From Cedecea davisae DSM 4568 (GTDB lineage: Bacteria > Pseudomonadota > Gammaproteobacteria > Enterobacterales > Enterobacteriaceae): a stretch of 64,000 nt of DNA. Positions 29,979 to 39,849 of the stretch are shown piece by piece; position 1 is the stretch's first letter; each line of letters opens with the position of its first letter. A program made the translations under genes and the position numbers. The notes beneath the pieces are model-generated. The model was not told the origin of the DNA. It saw only the letters and a program-made list of their open reading frames with translations, and did not search any database. The DNA lies in contig NZ_KE161030.1 of the NCBI RefSeq assembly GCF_000412335.2, positions 4,812,801-4,876,800 of the forward strand, in the 5' to 3' direction.

Positions 29979-30262
29979 TTGACGCCATATTAGCGGTGGC
30001 GTAACATGCGCGCACGATTACGCTAAGAGGACACTCGCCTTGGACACACCCAGTAGATGCTGGCTCAATAACCTGTCATCCAGGTACAACTTCTAAGGCT
30101 ATCCTCCGGTGCTGATAGCCTTCGTGGTTGTCAGCGACCTCATATATTTTATATCCCGTCGCCCCTTGAGTCAGACTGTTTAATGGTCTGAAACCTCTAT
30201 CGTTTCTGTCTGTGTGCCAACCGAATTGTCCCTGATATTTTTTTGCATTGGGAGTCCCGGTC
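29979..30262 (+). promoter_or_regulatory. corA promoter and structured mRNA leader
   Basis: The 372 bases between uvrD and corA hold a good promoter, TTGACG (29979-29984), 17 bases, TAACAT (30002-30007), giving a leader of about 250 nt. The leader has a perfect 9-bp hairpin AAGGCTATC / GATAGCCTT (30095-30122) and a smaller one, CAGAC / GTCTG (about 30171-30190). In Salmonella the corA leader couples translation of a short ORF to Rho-dependent termination in response to Mg2+; the layout here fits that. Confidence 0.65.
30040..30096 (+). CDS. corL: Possible CorL-type leader peptide
   Basis: An 18-codon ORF, MDTPSRCWLNNLSSRYNF, starts with TTG eight bases after a strong ribosome site (AAGAGGA) and stops at TAA 30094-30096, exactly where the 9-bp hairpin begins. 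That places the terminating ribosome on the stem. A translated leader ORF named corL is known in the Salmonella corA leader; I assign by layout, not by sequence comparison. Confidence 0.55.
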   Translation: MDTPSRCWLNNLSSRYNF

Positions 30263-31213
30263 ATGCTGAGCGCATTTCAACTGGAAAATAATCGCCTTGC
30301 CCGCCTCGAGCTGGACGAGACCGATAACCTGACCAATTCGGTCTGGGTTGACTTGGTCGAGCCGGAAGAGAGCGAGCGAGAGCGTGTGCAAACGGAACTT
30401 GGCCAAAGCCTGGCAACCCGACCAGAGCTGGAAGACATCGAAGCATCCGCGCGTTTCTTTGAAGACGAAGACGGGCTTCACATCCACTCCTTTTTCTTCT
30501 TTGAAGATGCGGACGACCACGCGGGCAACAGCACGGTAGCCTTTACTATTCGTGAAGGCCGCCTGTATACGCTGCGCGAGCGCGAACTGCCGGCGTTTCG
30601 TCTTTACCGCATGCGCGCCCGCAACCAGTCGATGGTAGACGGCAACGCCTGGGAGCTGCTGCTTGACCTGTTTGAAACCAAAATCGAACAGCTGGCGGAT
30701 GAAATAGAAAACATCTATAGCGACCTCGAACAGCTGAGCCGCGTGATCATGGAAGGGCATCAGGGCGATGAATACGACGCCGCGCTTTCCACCCTGGCCG
30801 AGCTGGAAGATATCGGCTGGAAGGTGCGCCTGTGCCTGATGGATACCCAGCGTGCGCTGAACTTCCTGGTGCGTAAAGCCCGCCTGCCGGGTGGGCAGCT
30901 GGAACAGGCTCGCGAGATCCTGCGGGATATCGAATCCCTGCTGCCGCACAACGAATCGCTGTTCCAGAAGGTTAACTTCCTGATGCAGGCGGCGATGGGC
31001 TTTATCAACATCGAGCAGAACCGCATTATCAAAATCTTCTCGGTGGTTTCCGTAGTCTTCCTGCCGCCAACGCTTGTGGCCTCCAGCTACGGGATGAACT
31101 TCGAGTTTATGCCCGAGCTGAAATGGAGCTTTGGTTACCCCGGGGCGATTATCTTTATGATGCTCGCGGGCTTAGCGCCGTATCTCTACTTTAAGCGTAA
31201 GAACTGGTTGTAA
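30263..31213 (+). CDS. corA: Magnesium/cobalt channel CorA
   Basis: Homopentameric inner-membrane Mg2+ channel that also admits Co2+ and Ni2+. The 316 residues match E. coli. A large acidic cytoplasmic domain (1-250) with two long helices precedes two C-terminal membrane helices and the selectivity signature [11 protein letters not shown] near residue 281. ATG at 30263 is chosen because [16 protein letters not shown] is the family start and GGGAGT lies upstream; an earlier TTG at 30248 would add five residues. Confidence 0.97.
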   Translation: MLSAFQLENNRLARLELDETDNLTNSVWVDLVEPEESERERVQTELGQSLATRPELEDIEASARFFEDEDGLHIHSFFFFEDADDHAGNSTVAFTIREGRLYTLRERELPAFRLYRMRARNQSMVDGNAWELLLDLFETKIEQLADEIENIYSDLEQLSRVIMEGHQGDEYDAALSTLAELEDIGWKVRLCLMDTQRALNFLVRKARLPGGQLEQAREILRDIESLLPHNESLFQKVNFLMQAAMGFINIEQNRIIKIFSVVSVVFLPPTLVASSYGMNFEFMPELKWSFGYPGAIIFMMLAGLAPYLYFKRKNWL

Positions 31214-31214
31214 G

Positions 31215-31241
31215 AAAAAAGGAGCCGCAGGGCTCCTTTTT
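31215..31241. terminator. Bidirectional terminator between corA and rarD
   Basis: AAAAAAGGAGCC-GCAG-GGCTCCTTTTT is a symmetric hairpin flanked by A and T runs. It can end both corA and the convergent rarD. Confidence 0.88.
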
Positions 31242-31251
31242 CGTATCTGGC

Positions 31252-32148
31252 TTAACGGCCGGATTTCGTTCGCCGTTGGGTATAAATAGCATCGGCAATA
31301 AATAGCGCCAGCGCCGCCCAGATAAAGCCGAAGGTTATCATTTTGTCCTGGGTGATAACTTCATCGTAGAAGCTCACGGCCAGCAGGAACATCAGCGTTG
31401 GCCCCAGGTACTGGAAGAAACCGAGCGTTGAGAGGCGCAGGCGGGTTGCGGCGGCGGTGAAGCACAGCAGCGGCACGGTTGTGATAACGCCTGCGGCGAT
31501 GAGCATCATGTTCAGAGACCACGGGTTCAGCCCCATATGGCTGGTGGCGCTATCGGCAATGCCAAACAGATAAATCGCCGCAATCGGCAGCAGCCAGAGC
31601 GTTTCGAACAACATCCCGGTCTGCGCGTCGACGGCAATTTTTTTACGGATAAGGCCGTAAAAAGCAAAGCTGAAAGCCAGGCCAAGGCCGATGACCGGCA
31701 GCGAGCCGAAGGTCCACAGCTGTACCAGCACGCCGCAGACCGCCAGCAGTACGGCGACCCACTGCATGCGGCGAAAACGCTCTGCTAAAAACAGCATCCC
31801 CAGCACAACGTTAACCAGCGGGTTAATAAAATACCCGAGGCTCGCTTCCAGCATATGGTGGTTATTAACCGCCCAGATATACAACAGCCAGTTGCCGCCG
31901 ATAAGCACGGCGGTCAGCGCCAGCGCTAAGATTTTTTTGCGGTTCTGGCAGGATCTTTTCACCTGCGGCCACTGGCGGCAGACGCTTATCAGGGCAAGCA
32001 TAAAGAAGAATGACCAGATAACGCGGTGGGTAAGAATTTCGGTGGCCGGTACGTAGTGTATAAATTTGAAGTAAACCGGCGCGATGCCCCAGATAAAATA
32101 GGCAGTCAGAGCAAGCATCACTCCCTGACGAGTCTGTTTCGGATCCAT
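31252..32148 (-). CDS. rarD: EamA-family transporter RarD
   Basis: Ten-segment inner-membrane protein (298 residues) of the drug/metabolite transporter superfamily. The start MDPKQTRQGVMLALTAYFIWGIAPVYFK and the repeat architecture match E. coli RarD. The name reflects an early chloramphenicol-sensitivity annotation; the physiological substrate is unknown. Convergent with corA; yigF and yigG, which lie between them in E. coli, are absent. Confidence 0.94.
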   Translation of the reverse strand: MDPKQTRQGVMLALTAYFIWGIAPVYFKFIHYVPATEILTHRVIWSFFFMLALISVCRQWPQVKRSCQNRKKILALALTAVLIGGNWLLYIWAVNNHHMLEASLGYFINPLVNVVLGMLFLAERFRRMQWVAVLLAVCGVLVQLWTFGSLPVIGLGLAFSFAFYGLIRKKIAVDAQTGMLFETLWLLPIAAIYLFGIADSATSHMGLNPWSLNMMLIAAGVITTVPLLCFTAAATRLRLSTLGFFQYLGPTLMFLLAVSFYDEVITQDKMITFGFIWAALALFIADAIYTQRRTKSGR

Positions 32149-32200
32149 GAAAAACGCTCAGCAAAAAAATAGTGCGCAAATAGTAACAGGATTTATCTTC

Positions 32201-32671
32201 TCACCCTACCATGTAGGTTGCGGTTGCGCTGGCAATGTAGACCTGGTCCTGGTTATGCAGCTCGACCCTGGCGACCGCGACCTTATTACCGGCGCGAAGC
32301 AAGCTGCTGCTGGCGGTAAAACGCTCTCCGCGGCCGGGGCGCAGATAATCGACGCGTAAATCGATGGTGCCCATTTTGGACAGGCGCTGGCGCAGTTCGT
32401 CTTCGGTTATCGTATCGTGGCGGGTGAGCGTGCTGCCGACGCAGACCAGCCCGGCCGCCACGTCCAGCACGGAAGCAATAACGCCTCCGTGTAAAATGCT
32501 TTGCGCCCAGTTCCCGACCATCATCGGCTGGTTATTAAAGCTAAGCTGGGCGAATGCCTTTTCGTAGCGCTCCAGTTCAAGACCGAGGGCGCGGTTAAAA
32601 GGCATGTGGTAAACGAAAATTTCGCCCACCAGCTTTAGCGCTTCTTCGGTGGTCAGCAGAGGGGAAGACAT
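32201..32671 (-). CDS. yigI: Hotdog-fold acyl-CoA thioesterase YigI
   Basis: A 156-residue PaaI-type hotdog protein with the characteristic [15 protein letters not shown] helix segment carrying the active-site aspartate, and the [16 protein letters not shown] strand. E. coli YigI has been reported as a medium- to long-chain acyl-CoA thioesterase. It shares the RarD orientation and is divergent from pldA. Confidence 0.93.
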   Translation of the reverse strand: MSSPLLTTEEALKLVGEIFVYHMPFNRALGLELERYEKAFAQLSFNNQPMMVGNWAQSILHGGVIASVLDVAAGLVCVGSTLTRHDTITEDELRQRLSKMGTIDLRVDYLRPGRGERFTASSSLLRAGNKVAVARVELHNQDQVYIASATATYMVG

Positions 32672-32838
32672 GGTTCATTCCTCGAACAAATAATGAATAA
32701 GTTAACAAGGTGTTTATTTTATGCTTCTCATTTGTTGCTTTCCACTTTAAGAGTGATAGCTATCGGGCGGAAACCCTGAGTCTGTAGAATGAATGCCGCT
32801 TAATATTTTGAAACCTTGTGTTATGGAGAACGAGACTA

Positions 32839-33705
32839 ATGCTGAAATCTCTGGGATGGGGAATGGCCGCGCTGCTGCCGCTCTCCGCCTTTGCTCAAGA
32901 AGCCACTATTGATAAAGTTCACGACAAGCCAGCGGTACGCGGCAGCGTTATTGCCAACCTGCTGCAAGAGCATGACAACCCCTTTACGCTTTACCCGTAC
33001 GACACGAACTACCTGCTCTACACCTGGACCAGCGACCTGAATAAAGAAGCCATTAGCTCCTATGACTGGGCCAGCAACGCCCGTAAGGATGAGGTGAAAT
33101 TTCAGCTCAGCCTGGCATTCCCGCTGTGGCGCGGCATTCTTGGGGATAACTCGGTGCTGGGGGCCTCTTATACCCAGAAGTCCTGGTGGCAGCTTTCCAA
33201 CCGCAATGAGTCCTCGCCGTTTCGAGAAACCAACTATGAGCCGCAGCTGTTCCTGGGCTTTGCTACCGATGCGAGCTTCGCCGGCTGGACGCTGCGCGAC
33301 GTTGAATTTGGCTATAACCACGATTCAAATGGCCGCTCTGACCCGACTTCACGCGGCTGGAACCGCCTGTATACGCGCCTGATGGCGCAAAACGGCGACT
33401 GGCAGGTAGAAGTTAAGCCCTGGTACGTTGTGGGCAGCGTTGACGACAACCCGGATATCACCAAATACATGGGTTATTACCAGCTCAAAGTTGGCTATGC
33501 GCTCGGCGATGCGGTATTCAGCGTGAAAGGGCAGTACAACTGGAATAGCGGCTACGGCGGCGCGGAACTCGGCGTTAGCTACCCGATAACGAAGCACGTT
33601 CGCTTCTACACTCAGGTGTACAGCGGCTATGGTGAATCGCTCATCGACTACAACTTTAACCAGACACGGGTTGGCGTAGGCGTTATGCTTAACGATCTTT
33701 TCTAA
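32839..33705 (+). CDS. pldA: Outer-membrane phospholipase A1
   Basis: Calcium-dependent, dimer-activated phospholipase in a 12-strand barrel that removes phospholipids misplaced in the outer leaflet. The 288-residue precursor has a signal peptide ending AFA-Q (about residue 19), the catalytic His and Ser in YNHDSNGRSDP, and a terminal phenylalanine typical of barrel proteins. ATG 32839 follows GGAGA; the open frame from a GTG at 32818 would spoil the signal peptide. Confidence 0.96.
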   Translation: MLKSLGWGMAALLPLSAFAQEATIDKVHDKPAVRGSVIANLLQEHDNPFTLYPYDTNYLLYTWTSDLNKEAISSYDWASNARKDEVKFQLSLAFPLWRGILGDNSVLGASYTQKSWWQLSNRNESSPFRETNYEPQLFLGFATDASFAGWTLRDVEFGYNHDSNGRSDPTSRGWNRLYTRLMAQNGDWQVEVKPWYVVGSVDDNPDITKYMGYYQLKVGYALGDAVFSVKGQYNWNSGYGGAELGVSYPITKHVRFYTQVYSGYGESLIDYNFNQTRVGVGVMLNDLF

Positions 33706-33768
33706 AGCATTGCAGTTTCTTTTCCGGGCGCTGAAAATGGCGCCTGAATTTTAGGTAGTGGGGATAGC

Positions 33769-35598
33769 GTGACACAGGCGGAAGTAATCAATCAGGCGTC
33801 GCTGGCAAGGCAGGTTTTGCAGGAAACCTTCGGGTATCAGCAATTCCGTCCGGGCCAGGAAACCATCATCGATACGGTGCTGGAGGGGCGTGACTGCCTG
33901 GTGGTGATGCCGACCGGTGGCGGTAAATCGCTGTGCTATCAAATACCTGCTCTGGTATTTGGCGGCCTTACCGTAGTGGTCTCTCCGCTTATTTCCCTGA
34001 TGAAAGACCAGGTCGATCAGCTGCTGGCTAACGGCGTAGCGGCGGCCTGCCTCAACTCGACCCAAAGCCGGGAGCAGCAGCAGGAAGTGATGGCTGGCTG
34101 CCGTACCGGGCAAATTCGCCTGCTGTATATCGCGCCCGAACGCCTGATGATGGACAACTTTATTGACCATCTCAGCAACTGGCAGCTTTCGATGGTGGCG
34201 GTGGACGAAGCGCACTGTATTTCCCAGTGGGGGCACGACTTCCGCCCTGAGTATGCCGCGCTTGGTCAGCTTCGCGAGCGCCTCCCGGCCGTGCCCTTTG
34301 TCGCACTAACCGCGACGGCGGACGATACTACCCGGCTGGATATTGTGCGCCTGCTCGGCCTTAACGATCCGCTCATCCAAATCAGCAGCTTTGACCGGCC
34401 CAATATCCGCTACATGCTGATGGAGAAATTCAAACCTCTCGATCAGCTGACTCGATATATTCAGGAGCAGCGCGGCAAATCCGGCATTATTTACTGCAAC
34501 AGCCGCGCCAAAGTGGAAGACATTGCCGCCCGTCTGCAAAGCAAGGGCGTGAGCGCCGGAGCCTACCATGCCGGGCTGGAGCACCAGGTCCGCGGCGAAG
34601 TGCAGGAAAAATTTCAGCGTGACGATCTGCAAATCGTGGTGGCTACCGTCGCGTTTGGTATGGGCATCAACAAGCCGAACGTGCGCTTTGTTGCCCACTT
34701 TGATATTCCGCGCAACATCGAATCCTATTACCAGGAAACAGGCCGCGCCGGGCGAGATGGTCTTCCTGCGGAAGCGATGCTGTTTTACGATCCTGCCGAT
34801 ATGGCCTGGCTGCGTAAGTGCCTGGAGGAGAAAGCCCCCGGGGCGCTCCAGGACATTGAGCGCCACAAGCTCAACGCGATGGGCGCTTTTGCCGAAGCGC
34901 AAACCTGCCGCCGTCTGGTGCTGCTCAACTATTTCGGCGAAGGCCGCCAGCAGGCCTGCGGCAACTGCGATATCTGCCTTGACCCGCCGCGTCGCTACGA
35001 CGGGCTGATGGATGCCCAGAAAGCGCTGTCCTGCATTTACCGGGTCGGCCAGCGGTTCGGTATGGGCTATGTGGTTGAAGTGCTTCGCGGCTCCAATAAC
35101 CAGCGTATTCGCGACCTCGGCCACGACAAGCTGAAAGTTTACGGCGAAGGCCGCGACCACACGACGGAGCACTGGGTGAGCGTTATTCGCCAGCTGATCC
35201 ACCTTGGCGTTGTCACGCAGAACATCGCCGCGCACTCGGCATTACAGCTGACGGAGGCCGCCCGCCCTTATCTGCGTGGCGAAGAGCCGCTGATGCTGGC
35301 GGTGCCGCGCGTTGTGGTGCTCAAGCCGCGCGCCAGCCAGAAAGTGTTTGGCGGCAACTACGACCGCAAACTGTTTGCCAAGCTGCGCAAACTGCGAAAA
35401 TCTATTGCCGACGAAGAAAATATCCCGCCATACGTGGTGTTCAACGATGCAACGCTTATCGAAATGGCGGAGCAAATGCCGCTCTCTCCGGGTGAAATGC
35501 TGGGGATTAACGGCGTAGGCACCCGCAAACTTGAGCGCTTTGGTCGCCCGTTTATGACGATGATCCGCGACCATGTTGACGGGGTTGATGAAGAGTAG
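33769..35598 (+). CDS. recQ: ATP-dependent DNA helicase RecQ
   Basis: 3'-5' SF2 helicase of the RecF pathway and RecQ-Topo III decatenation. The 609 residues equal E. coli. Order: motif 0 FGYQQFRPGQ, Walker A PTGGGKS (48-54), DEAH (about 146), motif VI QETGRAGRDG, zinc-binding cysteines (TCRRL, CGNCDIC), winged helix, and C-terminal HRDC domain. The start is GTG at 33769, as MTQAEV aligns with the E. coli N terminus. Confidence 0.98.
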   Translation: MTQAEVINQASLARQVLQETFGYQQFRPGQETIIDTVLEGRDCLVVMPTGGGKSLCYQIPALVFGGLTVVVSPLISLMKDQVDQLLANGVAAACLNSTQSREQQQEVMAGCRTGQIRLLYIAPERLMMDNFIDHLSNWQLSMVAVDEAHCISQWGHDFRPEYAALGQLRERLPAVPFVALTATADDTTRLDIVRLLGLNDPLIQISSFDRPNIRYMLMEKFKPLDQLTRYIQEQRGKSGIIYCNSRAKVEDIAARLQSKGVSAGAYHAGLEHQVRGEVQEKFQRDDLQIVVATVAFGMGINKPNVRFVAHFDIPRNIESYYQETGRAGRDGLPAEAMLFYDPADMAWLRKCLEEKAPGALQDIERHKLNAMGAFAEAQTCRRLVLLNYFGEGRQQACGNCDICLDPPRRYDGLMDAQKALSCIYRVGQRFGMGYVVEVLRGSNNQRIRDLGHDKLKVYGEGRDHTTEHWVSVIRQLIHLGVVTQNIAAHSALQLTEAARPYLRGEEPLMLAVPRVVVLKPRASQKVFGGNYDRKLFAKLRKLRKSIADEENIPPYVVFNDATLIEMAEQMPLSPGEMLGINGVGTRKLERFGRPFMTMIRDHVDGVDEE

Positions 35599-35662
35599 CC
35601 TGCCCGCAGGAAAAGTGGCAGGATACTGACTCTATGAATTATCTGCACGCGAGCTATCTCCT

Positions 35663-36283
35663 ATGTTAATGCTATTCCTGACCGTGGCGCTGGTGCACAT
35701 TGTTGCCCTGATGAGCCCGGGCCCTGACTTTTTCTTTGTTTCCCAGACCGCCGTAAGCCGCTCCCGCAAAGAAGCGATGATGGGCGTAATGGGCATTACC
35801 GCTGGCGTGATGGTTTGGGCGGGTGTTGCGCTGCTTGGCCTGCACCTGATCCTCGAAAAAATGGCGTGGCTCCATAACGTCATTATGGTCGGCGGCGGCC
35901 TGTATCTGTGCTGGATGGGCTACCAGATGCTGCGCGGTGCGCTGAAGAAAGAAGTCAAAAGTGAGGAAGCGCCGACGGTTGAGCTGGCGAGCGGCGGGAA
36001 GAGCTTCGTTAAAGGGCTGCTGACCAACCTGGCTAACCCGAAAGCGATTATCTACTTCGGCAGCGTGTTCTCGCTGTTCGTGGGCGACAATGTGGGCAGC
36101 GCGGAACGCTGGGGCCTGTTTGTGCTGATCGCGATTGAAACCTTTGCCTGGTTCAGCCTGGTGGCGAGCCTGTTCGCTTTACCGAAAATGCGTCGCGGCT
36201 ATCAGCGCCTCGCCAAATGGATCGACGGTATGGCGGGCGCGTTGTTCACCGGGTTTGGTATCCACCTGATCATTTCCCGATAA
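35663..36283 (+). CDS. rhtC: Threonine exporter RhtC
   Basis: LysE/RhtB-family efflux protein (206 residues, about six membrane segments). The SPGPDFFFV motif after the first helix and LTNLANPKAIIYF are family signatures. In E. coli it exports threonine. It is convergent with rhtB and the two stop codons abut with no spacer, so the mRNAs must overlap if termination is not instant. Confidence 0.95.
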   Translation: MLMLFLTVALVHIVALMSPGPDFFFVSQTAVSRSRKEAMMGVMGITAGVMVWAGVALLGLHLILEKMAWLHNVIMVGGGLYLCWMGYQMLRGALKKEVKSEEAPTVELASGGKSFVKGLLTNLANPKAIIYFGSVFSLFVGDNVGSAERWGLFVLIAIETFAWFSLVASLFALPKMRRGYQRLAKWIDGMAGALFTGFGIHLIISR

Positions 36284-36904
36284 TCAGGCCTGGCGCGCTC
36301 CGGCAAGCAGCGCGCCAATCAACATAAACAACGAACCAAATACCCGGTTCAGGGCTTTCATCTGGCGCGGCCCTTTTATCCAGCCGGCAATGCGTTTTGC
36401 CAGGGTCGCATAGCCAATCATCACGAACACATCCACAACCACCGTTGTTACCCCCAGCACCACGTACTGCATCATCTGTGGCTGGTGCGGCACGATAAAC
36501 TGCGGGAATAATGCGGCAAGAAACACGATGCTTTTGGGGTTGGTCAGGTTGACGAACACCGCTCGTTTGAACAGCCTGCTGCGCGGCTGGCTGGTGGCCA
36601 GCGTGTTCAGGTCTAGCGCCCCGGCGGCACGCCATTGCTGAATGCCCAGCCAGATAAGATAGGCGGCACCGGCCCATTTCAGGACTTCGAAAGCCAGTAA
36701 AGAGCGCGAGAAGAGCGCACCAAGGCCGATGCCAACCAGCACAATATGGGTCGCCAGCCCGGTTTGCAGCCCGGCAATAGACGCCACCGTGCCGCGGTAG
36801 CCGTGGCTGATGGCGGTCGTCATGGTGTTAATGGCCCCGGAACCGGGTGAAAGGCTAAGAATTAATGTGGTTAGCAGGTAGGTAAACCACCACTCGAAGG
36901 TCAT
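36284..36904 (-). CDS. rhtB: Homoserine/homoserine lactone exporter RhtB
   Basis: LysE-family efflux protein, 206 residues, with [20 protein letters not shown] at the N terminus and [20 protein letters not shown] in the middle. E. coli RhtB gives resistance to homoserine and its lactone. A paralogue of the adjacent rhtC in opposite orientation. Confidence 0.95.
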   Translation of the reverse strand: MTFEWWFTYLLTTLILSLSPGSGAINTMTTAISHGYRGTVASIAGLQTGLATHIVLVGIGLGALFSRSLLAFEVLKWAGAAYLIWLGIQQWRAAGALDLNTLATSQPRSRLFKRAVFVNLTNPKSIVFLAALFPQFIVPHQPQMMQYVVLGVTTVVVDVFVMIGYATLAKRIAGWIKGPRQMKALNRVFGSLFMLIGALLAGARQA

Positions 36905-37004
36905 GCTAAGCTCCCTGGATGCGCACTTTTATGCCACAATACGCTATTGTTGATAAGCGTGCCACGAGCCACAAAAAAACCACAGATACCTGATGCCGAC
37001 CCCT

Positions 37005-37997
37005 ATGTCTCAGCATAAAAATGGATGGTTAGAACGCGAAGACGCATTTGCTGCTTTCGCGACAGGCCCGCTTACGGAATTCTGGCGCAGGCGTGAAGAG
37101 CGTGAATTCACCGGCGTTGATGACATTCCTGTGCGCTACGTCCGTTTCACTTCGCCACAGCACGATCGCGTTATCGTGGTCTGCCCTGGCAGAATCGAAA
37201 GCTATGTGAAATACGCCGAGCTTGCCTGGGACTTATTCCACAGCGGTTTCGATGTTCTCATTATCGACCACCGCGGGCAGGGGCGATCCGGACGACTGCT
37301 TTCGGACAGCCACCGCGGGCATGTTGTGAACTTCAGCGACTACGTTGAGGATTTTGACCGTTTTTACCAGCAGGAAGTTGCGCCGGGCAGCTGGCGTAAA
37401 CGCTATATGCTGGCCCACTCAATGGGCGGCGCGATTGCCGCACTCTGGCTACAGCAGAACCCCGATGCCTTCAGCGCGGTTGCGCTTTGTGCGCCGATGT
37501 TTGGTATTACGCTGCGTTGGCCAGAGTGGATGGTTCGCCATATTCTTGACTGGGCTGAAGGGCACCCGCGTATTCGGGAAGGCTACGCAATAGGAACAGG
37601 TCGCTGGCGTGCGCTGCCGTTTAGCGTTAACGTCCTGACCCACAGTGAGGAGCGCTACCGCCGTAGCCTGCGTTTTTATGCTGATGAGCCAGCATTGCGG
37701 GTGGGGGGGCCAACGTTCCACTGGGTACGAGAAGGAATACTCGCCGGAGAAAAGGTGTTAGCAGGAGCCGCTGCCATCACCACGCCGATTTTTTTACTCC
37801 AGGCAGAAGAGGAGCGCGTGGTGGACAACCGTGCGCACCAGCGTTTCTGCGAAATTAAGGCCGCGGCGGGTCATCCCTGTGAGGGGGAATCACCTTACGT
37901 TATTGAAGGTGCGTATCACGAGATCCTGTTTGAAAAGGACGCTATGCGCGCCAGAGCGCTGTCTGCCGTACTCGAGTTTTTCGACCGGCATAACTAA
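37005..37997 (+). CDS. pldB: Lysophospholipase L2
   Basis: Inner-membrane-associated alpha/beta hydrolase (330 residues) acting on 2-acyl lysophospholipids. Nucleophile elbow AHSMGG, oxyanion block IDHRGQGRSGR, and the C-terminal His in GAYHEILFE are visible. ATG 37005 is preferred because MSQHKNGWLEREDAFAAF aligns with the E. coli start; ATG 36993 would add four residues. Neither has a clear ribosome site. The C terminus is a few residues shorter than in E. coli. Confidence 0.93.
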   Translation: MSQHKNGWLEREDAFAAFATGPLTEFWRRREEREFTGVDDIPVRYVRFTSPQHDRVIVVCPGRIESYVKYAELAWDLFHSGFDVLIIDHRGQGRSGRLLSDSHRGHVVNFSDYVEDFDRFYQQEVAPGSWRKRYMLAHSMGGAIAALWLQQNPDAFSAVALCAPMFGITLRWPEWMVRHILDWAEGHPRIREGYAIGTGRWRALPFSVNVLTHSEERYRRSLRFYADEPALRVGGPTFHWVREGILAGEKVLAGAAAITTPIFLLQAEEERVVDNRAHQRFCEIKAAAGHPCEGESPYVIEGAYHEILFEKDAMRARALSAVLEFFDRHN

Positions 37998-38030
37998 TTG
38001 AAAATATCTCACCAGAGGCTGAATAATCCT

Positions 38031-38837
38031 ATGTACCACGTCGTTGCATCCGATTTAGATGGCACGTTGCTGTCTCCCGACCATTTCCTCTCCGCTTATG
38101 CGAAAGAAACATTAAAACTGCTCACAGCCGAAGGCGTTAACTTTGTTTTTGCCACCGGCCGCCACCACATTGATGTGGCACAAATCCGCGATAATCTTGA
38201 GATCTCGGCCTACATGATCACCTCCAACGGTGCTCGCGTGCACGACACCGACGGCAATCTGGTGTTCTCTCACGACCTTGACCACGATATCGCTCAGGAC
38301 TTGTTTGGCGTGATGCACAACAGCCCTGACATCGTGACCAACGTCTACCGCGGCGACGAGTGGTTTATGAACCGCCATCGTCCGGAAGAGATGAAATATT
38401 TCCAGGAAGCTAAATTTAGCTACACGCTGTTTGAACCTGGCCTGCTGGAAGCCGACGGGGTCAGCAAAGTGTTCTTCACCTGTGACGACCACGACGCGCT
38501 GCTGCCGCTTGAGCAGGCCATTAACGCCCGCTGGGGTGACCGTGTAAACGTGAGCTTCTCTACGCTCACCTGCCTCGAAGTCATGGCGGGCGGCGTTTCC
38601 AAAGGCCATGCGCTGGAAGCGGTGTCTAAAGCGATGGGCTTTGGGCTGAAAGACTGTATTGCCTTCGGCGACGGGATGAACGATGCCGAGATGTTGAGCA
38701 TGGCCGGAAAGGGCTGCATCATGGGCAACGCCCACCAGCGCCTTAAAGACCTGCTGCCGGAGCTTGAGGTTATCGGCACCAACGGGGATAACGCGGTGCC
38801 GCACTATCTGCGTAAACTGTTCCTGAAAGCCGAGTAA
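38031..38837 (+). CDS. yigL: HAD phosphatase YigL (PLP/sugar phosphatase)
   Basis: Cof-type HAD phosphatase (268 residues) with motif I DLDGTLL, motif II ITSNGA, the lysine in GGVSKGHAL, and motif IV FGDGMNDAEML. In E. coli YigL dephosphorylates sugar phosphates and PLP, and in Salmonella the pldB-yigL mRNA is stabilised by SgrS during sugar-phosphate stress. ATG at 38031 is used; an open TTG at 37998 directly after pldB is less likely. Lies 33 bases after pldB, consistent with a dicistron. Confidence 0.95.
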   Translation: MYHVVASDLDGTLLSPDHFLSAYAKETLKLLTAEGVNFVFATGRHHIDVAQIRDNLEISAYMITSNGARVHDTDGNLVFSHDLDHDIAQDLFGVMHNSPDIVTNVYRGDEWFMNRHRPEEMKYFQEAKFSYTLFEPGLLEADGVSKVFFTCDDHDALLPLEQAINARWGDRVNVSFSTLTCLEVMAGGVSKGHALEAVSKAMGFGLKDCIAFGDGMNDAEMLSMAGKGCIMGNAHQRLKDLLPELEVIGTNGDNAVPHYLRKLFLKAE

Positions 38838-38949
38838 TGGGCAAAATGACGGGTGGTTTAATAATGACCACTCGTCAACTAAATAGTTAAGCCAGCCTGC
38901 TGTCCACTGGTTACAATGGCGCAATATCGTTCGCTTCGGATTGCTCATC

Positions 38950-39849
38950 GTGCCATTACTTATCATCACCACAATTCTGTGGGCCTTCTCTTTTAGCCTA
39001 ATCGGCGAATACCTTGCCGGGCATGTAGATAGCTACTTTTCCGTGCTGATGCGCGTTGGGCTGGCGGCACTGGTGTTCCTGCCGTTCCTGCGCTTTAAGG
39101 GCTATCAGCCAAAAACGCTGCTGCTTTATATGCTGGTGGGTGCGCTTCAACTGGGCGTAATGTACCTCTTCAGCTTCCGCGCCTACATGTATCTGACGGT
39201 TTCCGAATTCCTGCTGTTTACGGTGATGACGCCGCTTTACGTGACGCTTATCTACGATCTGTTGAGCGGCAATAAGCTGCGCTGGGGCTACGCTCTGAGC
39301 GCGGGGCTGGCGGTGATTGGTGCGGCGATTATTCGCTATGATAAGGTGAGTGAGCACTTCTGGATTGGCCTGCTGCTGGTGCAGGGGGCTAATATCTGCT
39401 TCGCTATCGGGATGGTGGGCTATAAGCGTCTGATGGAAACCCACCCGATGCCGCAGCATTGCGCGTTTTCCTGGTTTTATCTCGGAGCATTTATTGTCGC
39501 CGTCGTGGCCTGGTTCACCCTCGGTAATCCGCAGAAGCTTCCTGTCACCTCGCTACAGTGGGGGATTCTGGTTTGGCTGGGTGTGGTGGCTTCCGGGCTG
39601 GGCTACTTTATGTGGAACTACGGCGCGACTCAGGTTGATGCCGGTACGCTCGGCATCATGAATAACGTGCACGTTCCGGCCGGGCTGCTGGTCAACCTTG
39701 CTATCTGGCAGGAGCAGCCGCACTGGCCGAGCTTTATCATTGGGGGAACGGTGATAATGGCCTCGCTGTGGGTACATCGCCGGTGGGTCGCTCCGCGTTC
39801 TTCACAAACGGAAGGTGGTCGCAGGCATGCTGGCGCGTCGAGCGAATAA
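38950..39849 (+). CDS. bioP: Biotin transporter BioP (YigM)
   Basis: Ten-segment EamA-type inner-membrane carrier (299 residues) that imports biotin in E. coli. GTG 38950 gives [17 protein letters not shown] and the expected length; a TTG at 38941 is an alternative. The last 113 bases overlap the 3' end of the convergent metR, so its hydrophilic C-terminal tail ([17 protein letters not shown]) is read opposite the metR C terminus. Confidence 0.93.
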   Translation: MPLLIITTILWAFSFSLIGEYLAGHVDSYFSVLMRVGLAALVFLPFLRFKGYQPKTLLLYMLVGALQLGVMYLFSFRAYMYLTVSEFLLFTVMTPLYVTLIYDLLSGNKLRWGYALSAGLAVIGAAIIRYDKVSEHFWIGLLLVQGANICFAIGMVGYKRLMETHPMPQHCAFSWFYLGAFIVAVVAWFTLGNPQKLPVTSLQWGILVWLGVVASGLGYFMWNYGATQVDAGTLGIMNNVHVPAGLLVNLAIWQEQPHWPSFIIGGTVIMASLWVHRRWVAPRSSQTEGGRRHAGASSE

